Position numbers and translations under genes: made by a program | Part shown: one piece after another, positions 8,223-17,644 of the stretch | Position numbering within the stretch: the first letter of the stretch is position 1 | How the letters are laid out: every line of letters starts with the position of its first letter | The notes under the pieces: generated by a model | Told to the model about the DNA's origin: nothing | Database searches by the model: none | The model's input: the letters and a program-made list of their open reading frames with translations, nothing else | Origin: Tabrizicola piscis | Lineage (GTDB): Bacteria > Pseudomonadota > Alphaproteobacteria > Rhodobacterales > Rhodobacteraceae | Assembly: GCF_003940805.1 (NCBI RefSeq) | Contig: NZ_CP034328.1 | Coordinates: forward strand, 2,976,001 to 3,040,000 | Length of the DNA stretch: 64,000 nt | Direction: 5' to 3'

Positions 8223-10561
8223 TCACTCCCCATACGGCACCCAGACTGTCTTGACCTCGGTGGCCTGGGACAGGAACGTCCGGCCTTCGCCCTCGGGTCC
8301 CATCCAGTTCCTCGCGCGGCCGTGGTTGACCCAGGTGCGTTTGACGTTGCTGGCCGCCTCGCGCTCGATGAGGGCGGAGAGAGGGTGGGAGGAGAAGCTC
8401 CACACCGCGTCGACGTCCATGTGGCCGGCGAGGCTCTTGGCGAGGTCTTGCGGAGGGCCGGTGACGATGTTGACGACCCCGGCGGGGACGTCGGAGGTGT
8501 CGAGGATCTGGTAGAAGTCGGTGGCGCTCAGGGGGTGCTGGCCGGGGACGAGGATCACCGTGTTGCCCATCGCGATGGCGGGGGCCATGAGGGAGATGAG
8601 GCCGAGGAGGGGGGCCTCGTCGGGGCAAAGCGCGCCGATCACGCCGGTGGGCTCGTTCATCGCCAGCGCGATGCCGCGGATGGGGACGGATTTGGCGTGC
8701 CCGTCATATTTGTCGGCCCAGGCGGCGTAGGTGAAGAGGCGTTGGATGCTCGCGTCCACCTCGGTCTGGCCGGGTTTGCCGGTGAGGTCTTGCAGTCTGG
8801 TGGCGAACTCGGTGGCACGGGCGGAGAGGTTTTCGGCGATGAAGTAGAGGACCTGCGCGCGGTTGTAGGCGGTGGTCTTGGCCCAGGATTTGGCGGCGTG
8901 GGCGGCTTCGACCGCGTTCCTTATGTCCTTGCGGTTGCCGATGCCGACATGGCCGAGGAGTTTACCTTTGGGGCTGTAGACGGGTTGCGAGTAGCCGGAG
9001 TCCGGCCGGGCCTGTTTGCCGCCGATGTACATCTTGGCGGTACGGTCGAGGGCGTCGACTTGTGGCTCGCTGGGGACCGCTGGTGTGGTGGCCGGTTTGA
9101 GGGCGACGGGTTTGAGGCTGGGTTTGAGGTAGGCCATCAGGCCCTCCCACCCGCCCTCACGTCCGAAGCCGGATTCGCGGACGCCGCCAAAGCCTGCGGC
9201 GGCGTCGAAGAGGTTGGTGGCGTTGACCCAGACGACTCCGGCCTTGAGTTTGGGGGCGATGTCGAGGGCGAGGTTGATGTTCTCGGTCCAGACCGTCGCG
9301 GCGAGGCCGTATTTGGTGTTGTTGGCGAGTTGGACGGCTTCTTCGGGCGTGCGGAAGGTCATGGCGACGAGGACGGGGCCGAAGATTTCTTCCTGCATCA
9401 GCGGGGAGGCGGTGCCGAGGCCGGTGATGAGGGTGGGGGGTAGAAGGAGCCCTGGGCGGGGAGGGGGCAGGGGGCCTGGTAGTGGTCGCCCTCGGGGTTT
9501 TCTTTGACTAGTCGGGTGATGGTGTCGAGCTGGATGGGGTCAACGATGGCGCCGATGTCGATGGCCTTGTCGAGGGGGTCTCCGACCCGCAGGCCGTCCA
9601 TCCGGCGCTTGAGCTTGTCGTAGAAGCGGGGGGCGATGCCTTCCTGGACAAGGAGGCGGGAGCCGGCGCAGCAGACCTGGCCCTGGTTGAACCAGATCGC
9701 ATCGACGAGGCCTTCGATGGCGGAGTCGAGGTCGGCGTCGTCGAAGACGATGTAGGGGGATTTGCCGCCAAGCTCCAAGGTGAGGGCTTTGCCGGTGCCG
9801 GCCGTCGCTTCGCGGATGCGCTTGCCGACGGAGGTGGAGCCGGTGAAGGCGATCTTGTCGACTTCCGCGTCTACCAGCGCGGCTCCGGTGCTGCCGTCGC
9901 CGGTGACGATGTTGAGCACACCCTTGGGCAGGCCCGCCTCACGGCTGATCTCGGCGAAGAGGAGGGCGGTGAGGGGGGTGTATTCGGCGGGTTTGAGGAC
10001 GATGGTGTTCCCGGCAGCCAACGCAGGGGCGACCTTCCACGCGAGCATGAGAAGCGGGAAGTTCCAGGGGATGATCGCGCCGCAGACCCCCAAGGCGGTG
10101 AGGTCGGGATGTTCGGAGGGGAGGAGTTGGGCCAACCCTGCGTGGTAGGAGAAGTGGCGGGCGACGAGGGGGATGTCGATGTCGCGGCTCTCGCGGATCG
10201 GTTTGCCGTTGTCGAGGGTTTCAAGAACGGCGAGCAGGCGGGCGTGCTTTTGCGTGAGCCTTGCCAGCGCGTAGAGATACTGCGCGCGCTTGTGGGCGGG
10301 GAGTTTCGCCCAGCCGGGTTGGGCGCGGCGGGCGGCTTTCACGGCAGCGGTGACGTCCTCGGCAGTGCCTTGGGTGACCTGCGCGAGGGGTTTGCCGGTG
10401 GCGGGGTTTGCCGTGGCGAAGGTTTCACCCGGCTTGGTGAAGGACCCGTCGATGAAGTGGCCGAAGGTCCCGTTGTGCCTGGCGATCCAGGCGAGGGCTT
10501 CTGCGGCGGATTCCGGGGCGGGGCCGTAGGCCATGCTGTCGAAGATTTCCTTGATGGTCAT
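8223..10561 (-). pseudogene. Two-domain aldehyde dehydrogenase, frameshifted
   Basis: NAD(P)+-dependent aldehyde dehydrogenase fold duplicated in one chain. The N-terminal half (from ATG 10561, GAGGGA ribosome site) is a complete catalytic domain up to residue ~376: PWNFPLL, FTGSTSVG, Glu263 in LELGGKSP and nucleophile Cys297 in FNQGQVCCAG. The frame then runs out after GSFYPP. The matching continuation (TLITGLG...MQEEIFGPVL) is in the +1 frame and runs to 8223, ending in a second ALDH-like domain (GVIGALCPDEAPLL...) with no nucleophile Cys. Restoring one C to the six-C run (plus strand G at 9435-9440) gives exactly 780 codons. It could be a true mutation or a sequencing/assembly slip. Next to deoC it would oxidise acetaldehyde released by the aldolase (inference). 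Confidence 0.8.
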
Positions 10562-10596
10562 GGGGTCCCTCAATGATGCGGGGCGGGCTCGGCGAT

Positions 10597-10614
10597 GACT
10601 TCGTCACTCCTCGC
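10597..10614. repeat. 18-nt dispersed repeat, copy 1
   Basis: GACTTCGTCACTCCTCGC lies in the 110-base gap between deoC and the aldehyde dehydrogenase; its exact reverse complement occurs at 41277-41294, also intergenic. Nearby GACGAAGTC (10632-10640) and CGAGGAG (10644-10650) can pair with parts of it, so the gap may form RNA structure between the two genes. Confidence 0.6.
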
Positions 10615-10671
10615 AGGGGGGGCGACGAGAAGACGAAGTCGAACGAGGAGGGTTTGGTGGGGAAGCATTCG

Positions 10672-11661
10672 TCAGCCCATCGCGTGGCGGTTGGCGGCGG
10701 AGTAGTGGCCGGTAAGGTGGTGTTCCAGCTGGCGCTCGATGTCGCCCAAAAGGCTGGAGGCGCCGAAGCGGAAGAGGTCGGGCTGCAGCCATGGGTGGCC
10801 CAGTTCGTCTTTCATTAGGGAAAGGTAGACGAGCGCGTCCTTGGCCTTGGCGATGCCGCCGGCGGGTTTGTAGCCCACCTTGAAGCCGGTGCGCGCCTCA
10901 TAGTCACGGATGGCGCGGATCATGGTCAGGCTGACGGGGAGGGTGGCGTTGACGCCCTCTTTCCCGGTCGAGGTCTTGATGAAATCGGCCCCGGCCATCA
11001 TGCAGATCAGGCTGGCGCGGGCGACGTTGCGAAGCGTGCCAAGTTCGCCGGTGGCGAGGATCGCCTTGACATGGGCGTCACCGCAGGCGGCGCGCATCTC
11101 GGCCATCTCATCATAAAGGGCCTGCCAGTTCTGCGTGAGGACATGGCGGCGGGAGATGACGATGTCGATCTCCTTCGCCCCAGCGCGGACGCTTTCGCCG
11201 ATCTCCATGATCCGAAGTTTGTAGGGCGACAAGCCCGCCGGAAAGCCGGTTGAGACGGCGGCAACAGGGATCGAGGTTCCCTCCAGCGCGCGCACGGCGG
11301 TTTCGACCATCTCGTGGTAGACACAGACGGCGCCGGTGGTCAGGCCGGTCATCCCCAGGCGTTCCAGCATCCAGGGGGCCACGGGCTGGCGGGCCTTGGC
11401 GCAAAGGCGCTGGACGCGGCCTGCGGTGTCATCTCCGGACAGGGTGGTCAGGTCGATCAGGCTGATGGCTTTAAGAAGCCAAGCGGCCTGAAACTCTTTC
11501 TTCACCGACCGGCGGCCGGGCAGGGTGGCGGCGCGGCGCTCGATCGCGGAGGTGTTGGCCTGCACGGCGGCGACCCAGTCCAGGTCCAGCGCCATGCCGG
11601 GATTGCGGGCGTGGGTCACCTGCGGCAAAAGACCCTGCGTGGGCGATGTCGTCGTATCCAT
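10672..11661 (-). CDS. deoC: Deoxyribose-phosphate aldolase
   Basis: Class I aldolase that splits 2-deoxyribose 5-phosphate into glyceraldehyde 3-phosphate and acetaldehyde in deoxynucleoside catabolism; cytoplasmic. Seen: FIKTSTGKEG with the Schiff-base lysine region, the second active-site lysine in VGYKPAGGI, and VKAILATGELG. Length 329 is longer than E. coli DeoC (259) but typical of the longer alphaproteobacterial/eukaryote-like form with an N-terminal extension. Start ATG 11661 follows a GGGAGGGG ribosome site. The aldehyde dehydrogenase gene follows 110 bases downstream on the same strand, giving a route from acetaldehyde to acetate if that gene is intact. Confidence 0.95.
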   Translation of the reverse strand: MDTTTSPTQGLLPQVTHARNPGMALDLDWVAAVQANTSAIERRAATLPGRRSVKKEFQAAWLLKAISLIDLTTLSGDDTAGRVQRLCAKARQPVAPWMLERLGMTGLTTGAVCVYHEMVETAVRALEGTSIPVAAVSTGFPAGLSPYKLRIMEIGESVRAGAKEIDIVISRRHVLTQNWQALYDEMAEMRAACGDAHVKAILATGELGTLRNVARASLICMMAGADFIKTSTGKEGVNATLPVSLTMIRAIRDYEARTGFKVGYKPAGGIAKAKDALVYLSLMKDELGHPWLQPDLFRFGASSLLGDIERQLEHHLTGHYSAANRHAMG

Positions 11662-11765
11662 GGTCCCCTCCCGCCGCCAAGCGATGGATGTGACGATGCC
11701 ACGCGGGGCGCGGGCGGACAAGGGCGGTGGCTGCAGAAATTTGACCGCATGGTCAAAAGTCAAGC

Positions 11766-12140
11766 TCAGCCGTCGCTGCGGTCGTCCTCAAGTGTGGCCC
11801 AAGGCGTACCGGTGCCGGGGTCGGGCAGGCTGGCCGGGTCTTCGTTCCGCATCAGCAGGGTCTTGGCAAGGAACAGGGCCGAGATTGGTGCGGTCAGGAG
11901 GAGGAAGACGGTGATCAGCAGCTCCTGCCAGCTGATGCTGCCCTGCGGCACCATGTCGAGGGCCGAAACCAGAAGGGCCGCGCCGACGCCGATGGTCGTG
12001 GCCTTGGTCGGCGCGTGCAGGCGCTGCATCGGCTGGGGCAGGCGAAGCAGGCCATAGCTGCCAACCAGCGCGAAGATGCCGCCGCCGACAAGCATGGCCG
12101 CAAGGAACAGCTCCAGCAGCAGGGACAAGGTGGGTGTCAT
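11766..12140 (-). CDS. mnhG: Monovalent cation/H+ antiporter subunit G
   Basis: Small membrane subunit of the multisubunit Na+(K+)/H+ antiporter (Mrp/Mnh/Pha), which exports sodium or potassium at the expense of the proton gradient. 124 residues; three hydrophobic segments (residues ~9-28, 43-63, 72-92) and the family block GSYGLLRLPQPMQRLHAPTKATT. Last gene of the six-gene minus-strand operon; its start overlaps the stop of subunit F by four bases (ATGA). The charged C-terminal tail is longer than in most subunit G proteins. Confidence 0.93.
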   Translation of the reverse strand: MTPTLSLLLELFLAAMLVGGGIFALVGSYGLLRLPQPMQRLHAPTKATTIGVGAALLVSALDMVPQGSISWQELLITVFLLLTAPISALFLAKTLLMRNEDPASLPDPGTGTPWATLEDDRSDG

Positions 12141-12409
12141 TCGATGATGCTCCCCCGCAGGAGGTATTTGCAGTAGGCGACTGTGCCGACAAAGCTGGTC
12201 AGGGCCAAAAGGATCGCCGCCTCAAGATACAGGCCGGTACCGGCCCAGATGCCGTAAAGGACCACCAGCGCGAGCGTGTTCACCGTCATCGTGTCCAGCG
12301 TCAGGATCTTGTCGGTGATCGTGGGGGCGTTGAACAGGCGGATCAGGTTCAGGATCAGCGCGAGGCAGATGCAGCCGATCATGAAGGTCAGGGCGGTGCT
12401 GAGGATCAT
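12137..12409 (-). CDS. mnhF: Monovalent cation/H+ antiporter subunit F
   Basis: 90-residue membrane subunit of the same antiporter. Seen: three hydrophobic helices and the typical NAPTITDKILTLDTMTVN block in the first loop. It overlaps both neighbours by ATGA junctions, which implies translational coupling and fixed stoichiometry within the complex. Confidence 0.93.
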   Translation of the reverse strand: MILSTALTFMIGCICLALILNLIRLFNAPTITDKILTLDTMTVNTLALVVLYGIWAGTGLYLEAAILLALTSFVGTVAYCKYLLRGSIIE

Positions 12410-12897
12410 TCGAAAATCCTTTTCAGGCGGGCCTCATACCGGGCCTTGATGTCGTCACGCACGGCGGCAGGGTCGGGGGCGTGCAGCGAATGGATCAGCA
12501 GCGCGCGACCGCAGGCCGACATGTCGGCGGTCAGGGTGCCGGGGGTCATGGTGATGGTACCGGCCAGCAACGTGATCGCTTCGGGTGAGCGCAGGTCAAG
12601 CGGGACAGTCACCCATGCCGAACGGATCTTGTCCTTCGGCATAAACAGGACGATCCGCGCCACCTGAAAGTTGGCGACGATCACGTCCCACATCACCAAG
12701 ATCGAATAGGCTGCAAGGCCGAAGGGACGCCGCACCTTTGGACGGTCCGGCCACCAGGCCGAGGTCAGGTGCGGGATCACCGTGGCAAGGAAGACGGCCA
12801 TGACCAGACTGCCGACCTTCCACTGGTTGACCAGAAGGAACCAGAAGACGATCAGCGTCAGCGTCAGGTAGGGGTGCGGGAACAGGCGCTTCAGCAT
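12406..12897 (-). CDS. mnhE: Monovalent cation/H+ antiporter subunit E
   Basis: 163-residue subunit. Seen: two N-terminal hydrophobic helices (HPYLTLTLIVFWFLLVNQ, VGSLVMAVFLATVIPHL) and the conserved MTPGTLTADM block in the cytoplasmic part (residues ~117-127), typical of MnhE/PhaE. Three bases separate it from the stop of subunit D and it overlaps subunit F, so it is inside the operon. Confidence 0.93.
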   Translation of the reverse strand: MLKRLFPHPYLTLTLIVFWFLLVNQWKVGSLVMAVFLATVIPHLTSAWWPDRPKVRRPFGLAAYSILVMWDVIVANFQVARIVLFMPKDKIRSAWVTVPLDLRSPEAITLLAGTITMTPGTLTADMSACGRALLIHSLHAPDPAAVRDDIKARYEARLKRIFE

Positions 12898-12900
12898 GGC

Positions 12901-14409
12901 TTACCTTTCCTGTCCCAGTTGGTTGGCGGCGATGTAACCGTCAGGCGCGTAAAGCGTGGCGGCGGTTTCGGTCAGCCAGTCGGTGATCGGCCCGGCAAGG
13001 ATCGTCAGCAGGGCCAAGGCCACCACAAGGCCGATGGTGGCGGTAAAGGCAAGGCCTTCGGGGCGCGGCTCCTCGGGCTGGGCGTCAAGCGCGCTGGCCT
13101 TCCAGAAGATGTGGGAACCGGCCCGGGCGTAGCCAAGGATCATCAGGAAGGAGGAGCCGAGGACAGTTGACCAGATCAGCGCCGTCTGGTCGCGGAAGGC
13201 GTCAAGGACCAGAAGTTTGCCGATGAAGCCGGAAAGCGGCGGCATCCCGGCCATGGCGACGGCGGCGGCAAGGTAGAGCGACGCGATCAGCCCCGATTGC
13301 GCGATGGGGGGCGCGGTATCATCCAGCCGCGCGTGGGTCCGGCGACGGGTGACAAGGTCAGCCACAAGGAACAACGCAGCGGTCGCAAGGGTCGAATGCA
13401 GGATATAGTAGAGTGCCGCCGCGGTGGTCTCCGGGGTGAACGCCCCGATGGCGATGAAGGCGGTGCCCATCGAGGCGATGGCGCCAAAGGCCACCAGACG
13501 TGGCAGGGTGGACGCCCCAAGGACGCCGACGGCGCCAACGACCAGCGTCACCAGCCCGGCGGGCAGGATCAGGCTGGAGAGGAGGTCGCCCGTGGCGGCA
13601 AGGCTTGGTGGAAAGACCAGCGTGCCAAAGCGCAGGGTGGCATAGGCGCCAACCTTGGTCATCACCGCGAACATCGCGGCGACAACCCCCGGCGCGTTGG
13701 CATAGGTGCCGGGCAGCCAGAACTGCAGCGGCACCAGCGCGCCCTTGATCGCAAAGACCATGATCAGCATCACGGCGGCCACGCGCAGAAGCGCGGCATC
13801 GCCCTCGGGCAAGGTGGGCAGCTTCACCGCAAGGTCGGCCATGTTCAGCGTGCCGGTGACCCCATAGACCAGCGCCAATGCGAACAGGAACAGGGATGAT
13901 CCAACAAGGTTGAAGGCAACATACTGGATGCCTGCCCGCGTGCGCGTGCCGCCCCCGGCATGGACCATCAGGCCGTAGGAGGCGATCAGCAGGACCTCGA
14001 AGAACACGAACAGGTTGAAGGCGTCGCCGGTCAGGAAGGCCCCGCCGATCCCCATCAGCAGGAATTGCAGCAGCGGGTGGAAATGCGCGCCCTTGGCGTC
14101 CCAGCCCGACCCGATGGCGTAAAGCACCACGGCCAGCGCCAGAAGGGCCAGCAGGGCAACCATCATGGCAGACAACCGGTCAAGGACCAGAACGATGCCG
14201 AAAGGGGCGGGCCAATCGCCAAGGAAATACGCCTCGGGGCCATGAACCGTGGCAGCCCACAGCAGCGCCAGCGCAATGCCGTTCAATGCGATGATACTGG
14301 CCACCCCGGCCACGCGCTGCAGCAGAAGATCGCCGCGCATGGTGATGACCATCAGCGCCGCCACCAGCGATGGCAGGACGACGGGGGCGATGATCCAATG
14401 GCTCATCAT
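12901..14409 (-). CDS. mnhD: Monovalent cation/H+ antiporter subunit D
   Basis: 502-residue ND4/ND2-like proton-translocating subunit related to complex I antiporter subunits. Seen: about 14 hydrophobic helices, GDAFNLFVFFEVLLIASYGL (the conserved Glu-bearing TM5) and the lysine of AIKGALVPLQFWLPGTYANAP in the TM7/8 region, both hallmarks of this family. The start may be either of two consecutive ATG codons (14409 or 14406). It overlaps the end of subunit C by ATGA. Confidence 0.95.
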   Translation of the reverse strand: MMSHWIIAPVVLPSLVAALMVITMRGDLLLQRVAGVASIIALNGIALALLWAATVHGPEAYFLGDWPAPFGIVLVLDRLSAMMVALLALLALAVVLYAIGSGWDAKGAHFHPLLQFLLMGIGGAFLTGDAFNLFVFFEVLLIASYGLMVHAGGGTRTRAGIQYVAFNLVGSSLFLFALALVYGVTGTLNMADLAVKLPTLPEGDAALLRVAAVMLIMVFAIKGALVPLQFWLPGTYANAPGVVAAMFAVMTKVGAYATLRFGTLVFPPSLAATGDLLSSLILPAGLVTLVVGAVGVLGASTLPRLVAFGAIASMGTAFIAIGAFTPETTAAALYYILHSTLATAALFLVADLVTRRRTHARLDDTAPPIAQSGLIASLYLAAAVAMAGMPPLSGFIGKLLVLDAFRDQTALIWSTVLGSSFLMILGYARAGSHIFWKASALDAQPEEPRPEGLAFTATIGLVVALALLTILAGPITDWLTETAATLYAPDGYIAANQLGQER

Positions 14410-14780
14410 GTCCGGTCCCCAGTTTGCGTCTCAGTCTGCGGATCAGTCTGGGTGTCATCGTCCTTGGCGATGTTCACCTTGTCATGCCCGGCCTCAAGAT
14501 GGCCGCCGATGGCCATGATCATCAGGACCGCCGTCATCCCGAAGGAAATCACGATGGCCGTCAGCACCAGCGCCTGCGGCAAGGGGTCGGCATAGGGTTC
14601 GCTGCGCCCGATGATCGGGGCGGCGTTCACCGTCAGACGGCCGGAGGTGAACAGAAACACGTTCACCCCGTAGCTGAGGAAGGTCAGCCCCAGGATCACC
14701 GGGAAAGTCCGCAGCCGCAGGATCAGGTAGATGCCGACGGCGGTCAGAAGGCCAATGGCCGATGCGACAAGCGCTTCCAT
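14406..14780 (-). CDS. mnhC: Monovalent cation/H+ antiporter subunit C
   Basis: 124-residue NuoK-like subunit with three transmembrane helices. Seen: AIGLLTAVGIYLILRLRTFPVILGL and PLPQALVLTAIVISFGMTAVLMI, the latter the characteristic PQALxLTAIVI motif of MnhC. The C-terminal tail is polar and Thr/Gln/Asp-rich, which is common in this lineage. Its ATG overlaps the stop of the large AB subunit. Confidence 0.95.
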   Translation of the reverse strand: MEALVASAIGLLTAVGIYLILRLRTFPVILGLTFLSYGVNVFLFTSGRLTVNAAPIIGRSEPYADPLPQALVLTAIVISFGMTAVLMIMAIGGHLEAGHDKVNIAKDDDTQTDPQTETQTGDRT

Positions 14781-17644
14781 CAGCGGGCCTCCTCGGCTGC
14801 GTCGGCAAGGGTTGCGGCCTCGGACGGGTTGATGTCGAAGGCGCGGGTGTTCACCGTCTCGCCCGTGCGCAGACCAAGGCGCGACAGCGAGGCCAGTGCC
14901 AGCAGGATCGCGCCAAGGACACAGAGGAACACGCCAAGGTCAAAGATTGCGGCGGTCGCCAGTTCAAACTCCTCCAGTGGCCAAAGGTTGACGTATTCAA
15001 AGCCCGAGGTCAGGAACGGCAGGCCAAAGGCCCAGGCCCCGACCCCTGCCACAACGGACACCAGCACGCCCCAGCCGATCAGCACATGGTGGTCATAGCG
15101 CTGGCGTGCATGGCTCCAGACATAGCCCGACGCCATGTATTGCATGAGGTAAGCGATGGCGAAGACAAGCCCCGCAACAAAGCCGCCGCCCGGCAGGTTG
15201 TGGCCCCGCAGGAAGATGTAGACCCCCACCATCATCGCCATCGGCAAAAGCAGGCGGGTGGACACCACCAGCATCATCGGATGGCGGTCGCCACCCTCAC
15301 GCTCAGGCGCGATGCTGGCCAGTCGCCGGGTCACGGCAGGGCTGCGCAGCAGGGTTTCGGACAGGGCATAGATCACCAGCGCAGCAATCCCGAGAACGAT
15401 GATCTCGCCAAAGGTATCATAGCCGCGGAAGTCCACGATGATGGTGTTGACCGCGTTGGTCCCCCCCGCACCGGGTTTCGATTCCGCAAGGTGAAAGGCC
15501 GAGATCGGGTCGAACGCCGGGCTGCGCGTCATCATCGCATAGGCCAGCCAGCCGATCCCAGCGCCCGCGATGCCCGCAATCGCGGCATCACCCAGACGGC
15601 GGATGGGCAGGCTTTCCACCGGAGTGGATTTCGGCAGGAAGTTCAGCGCCAGCAGCATCAGCAGGATCGTCACCACCTCGACCGAGATCTGCGTCAGGGC
15701 AAGGTCGGGGGCGGAAAACAGCGCGAACATCGGCGCGATCAGCAGGCCCACCACCCCGGTCAGGACCAGCGCGACCACCCGGTCACGATGGAAGAACGGC
15801 AGCGCCAGCGCCGCAAGCATCATCACCGCCCAAACGCCGGTCAGCGCAGGCGTGACCGGCAGAAGGGCGCGCGTGCCGGAGGCATGGGTCCCACCCGAGA
15901 AGGCCCAGAGTGATGCGCCCGCAATCGCCAGCACCGCCACGGCCACCGCCCGCGACAGCGAACTGTTGTGCAGGGTGTCGGTCAAGGTGCGGGACAGCGC
16001 GGCAAGCGGTTCGATGATGCCGTCGAAGATCGGCTTCGCCTCCGGCCGGGGGGTGGCGTCCCACATCGCCCGCAGGCGGGGATAGGCGCCAAGCGCCATC
16101 AGGCCACCGCCGACAGCCGCCAGCGACATCCAAAGCGCCACCGCCTCCAGCCCGTGCCAATGGGTGATCTTGGCCGTCACCACTTCACCCGTCACGGCGC
16201 TGGCGGCCACATCGACCAGCCAGGCAGCAGTGACCATCGGGAACAGGCCGATCAGCACGACAAGCAGGGCAAGGAAGGCAGGCGCGCCCCAAAGGCCGGG
16301 GCCGGGATCATGCGGGGTATGGGGATAGTCATCCCGCACCGGGCCAAGGAAGCCATGCGCCAGAAAGCGAAAGCTGTAGGCGACCGAGAACAGCGCCCCG
16401 ATCGTGGCCAGCACGCCCATCGCCCAAGGGGTCAGCCAGACCGTGTGGGCCGCTTCCTCCAGCATCAACTCCTTCGACAGGAACCCGTTCAGCGGCGCGA
16501 TGCCCGCCATGGAAAGTGATGCAAGCAGGGCGATCCCGAAGGTGATCGGCATCAGGGTGCGCAGGCCGCCAAGCCGGCGGAGGTCGCGGGTATGCGCCTC
16601 ATGGTCGACGATCCCGGCGGTCATGAAGAGGGCTGCCTTGAAGGTCGCGTGGTTGATGATGTGGAACACGGCCACAGTGGCGGCGGCCTTGGTGCCAAAG
16701 CCCAGCAGCATGGTGATCAGGCCAAGTTGGCTGACGGTGGAAAACGCCAGCAGCGCCTTCAGGTCATCCTTGAACAGCGCGATCTTGGCGGCCATCACCA
16801 TGGTGACAAGGCCGGCGGTCGAGACGATCCAGAACCACTCCGGCGTGCCCGCCAGCACCGGCCAGAGGCGTGCCATCAGGAACAGCCCCGCCTTCACCAT
16901 GGTGGCCGAGTGGAGGTAGGCCGAGACCGGGGTGGGCGCCGCCATCGCATGCGGCAGCCAGAAGTGGAACGGAAACTGCGCCGATTTCGTGAAAGCCCCC
17001 AGCAGGATCAGGATCAGCGCGGGCAGATACCAGTCGCTGGCCTGGACCATCTCCTTGTTCTCAAGGATCACGGTCAGATCATAGCTGCCGACGATCCCGC
17101 CCAGGATCAGCATCCCCGCGATCAGGCAAAGCCCGCCGCCCCCGGTGACAGCCAAAGCCATCCGCGCGCCCTGGCGACCCTCGGGCAAGTGCTTCCAGTA
17201 GCCGATCAGCAGGAAGGACGAAAGCGAGGTCAGCTCCCAGAAGATCAGCAGCAGCAGGATATTGTCGGAAAGGACGATCCCCACCATCGCGCCCTGAAAC
17301 AGCATGAGGTAGGTGTAAAACTGCCCCATCGGGTCAGACTTCGACAGGTAGAAGCGGGCATAGATGATGATCAGCAGGCCGATCCCAAGGATCAGCCCCG
17401 CAAACAGCAGCCCCAGCCCGTCAAGAAAGAAGTTGGCGTTCAGGCCAAGGGCGGGCAACCATTCAATCTGGGTCTGGATTACCCCCCCGGCCAGCACGGT
17501 TGGCGCGTTGAGCCCCAGAAGCACCAATGCCAGCAAGGTGACCGAACCGGTGACCGCAGCGCAGGCGTCACGTCCGGCCCGGATCATCAGGCCGGGCAAA
17601 AGCGCGCCCAGAAATGGCAGGGCCGCAATCAGGGCTAGGGACAT
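14780..17644 (-). CDS. mnhA: Monovalent cation/H+ antiporter subunit A fused to subunit B
   Basis: Largest subunit and first gene of the operon; 954 residues. Residues ~1-480 are the ND5-like proton channel: FWELTSLSSFLLIGYW has the TM5 Glu, and STVSQLG plus HIINHATFKAALFM lie in the TM10-12 region. Residues ~600-720 are the MnhA-specific C-terminal helices (FSAPDLALTQISVEVV), and residues ~795-935 match subunit B (RGHNLPGGGFVAGLVFAIAYLMQYMASG). The A-B fusion gives a six-gene rather than seven-gene operon, as in the Pha systems of rhizobia. The complex supports growth under sodium or alkaline stress. No promoter or regulator is obvious upstream. Confidence 0.95.
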   Translation of the reverse strand: MSLALIAALPFLGALLPGLMIRAGRDACAAVTGSVTLLALVLLGLNAPTVLAGGVIQTQIEWLPALGLNANFFLDGLGLLFAGLILGIGLLIIIYARFYLSKSDPMGQFYTYLMLFQGAMVGIVLSDNILLLLIFWELTSLSSFLLIGYWKHLPEGRQGARMALAVTGGGGLCLIAGMLILGGIVGSYDLTVILENKEMVQASDWYLPALILILLGAFTKSAQFPFHFWLPHAMAAPTPVSAYLHSATMVKAGLFLMARLWPVLAGTPEWFWIVSTAGLVTMVMAAKIALFKDDLKALLAFSTVSQLGLITMLLGFGTKAAATVAVFHIINHATFKAALFMTAGIVDHEAHTRDLRRLGGLRTLMPITFGIALLASLSMAGIAPLNGFLSKELMLEEAAHTVWLTPWAMGVLATIGALFSVAYSFRFLAHGFLGPVRDDYPHTPHDPGPGLWGAPAFLALLVVLIGLFPMVTAAWLVDVAASAVTGEVVTAKITHWHGLEAVALWMSLAAVGGGLMALGAYPRLRAMWDATPRPEAKPIFDGIIEPLAALSRTLTDTLHNSSLSRAVAVAVLAIAGASLWAFSGGTHASGTRALLPVTPALTGVWAVMMLAALALPFFHRDRVVALVLTGVVGLLIAPMFALFSAPDLALTQISVEVVTILLMLLALNFLPKSTPVESLPIRRLGDAAIAGIAGAGIGWLAYAMMTRSPAFDPISAFHLAESKPGAGGTNAVNTIIVDFRGYDTFGEIIVLGIAALVIYALSETLLRSPAVTRRLASIAPEREGGDRHPMMLVVSTRLLLPMAMMVGVYIFLRGHNLPGGGFVAGLVFAIAYLMQYMASGYVWSHARQRYDHHVLIGWGVLVSVVAGVGAWAFGLPFLTSGFEYVNLWPLEEFELATAAIFDLGVFLCVLGAILLALASLSRLGLRTGETVNTRAFDINPSEAATLADAAEEAR

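Noticed and set aside
8139..9443. Plus-strand open frame of 434 codons across the aldehyde dehydrogenase
   Set aside because: Gly/Val/Glu-rich antisense translation; the minus strand carries clear ALDH blocks.
9398..10561. Two independent aldehyde dehydrogenase genes
   Set aside because: The upstream part stops in the middle of the catalytic domain and the downstream frame starts inside the EEIFGP block; a single inserted base joins them exactly, so one broken gene is more likely.
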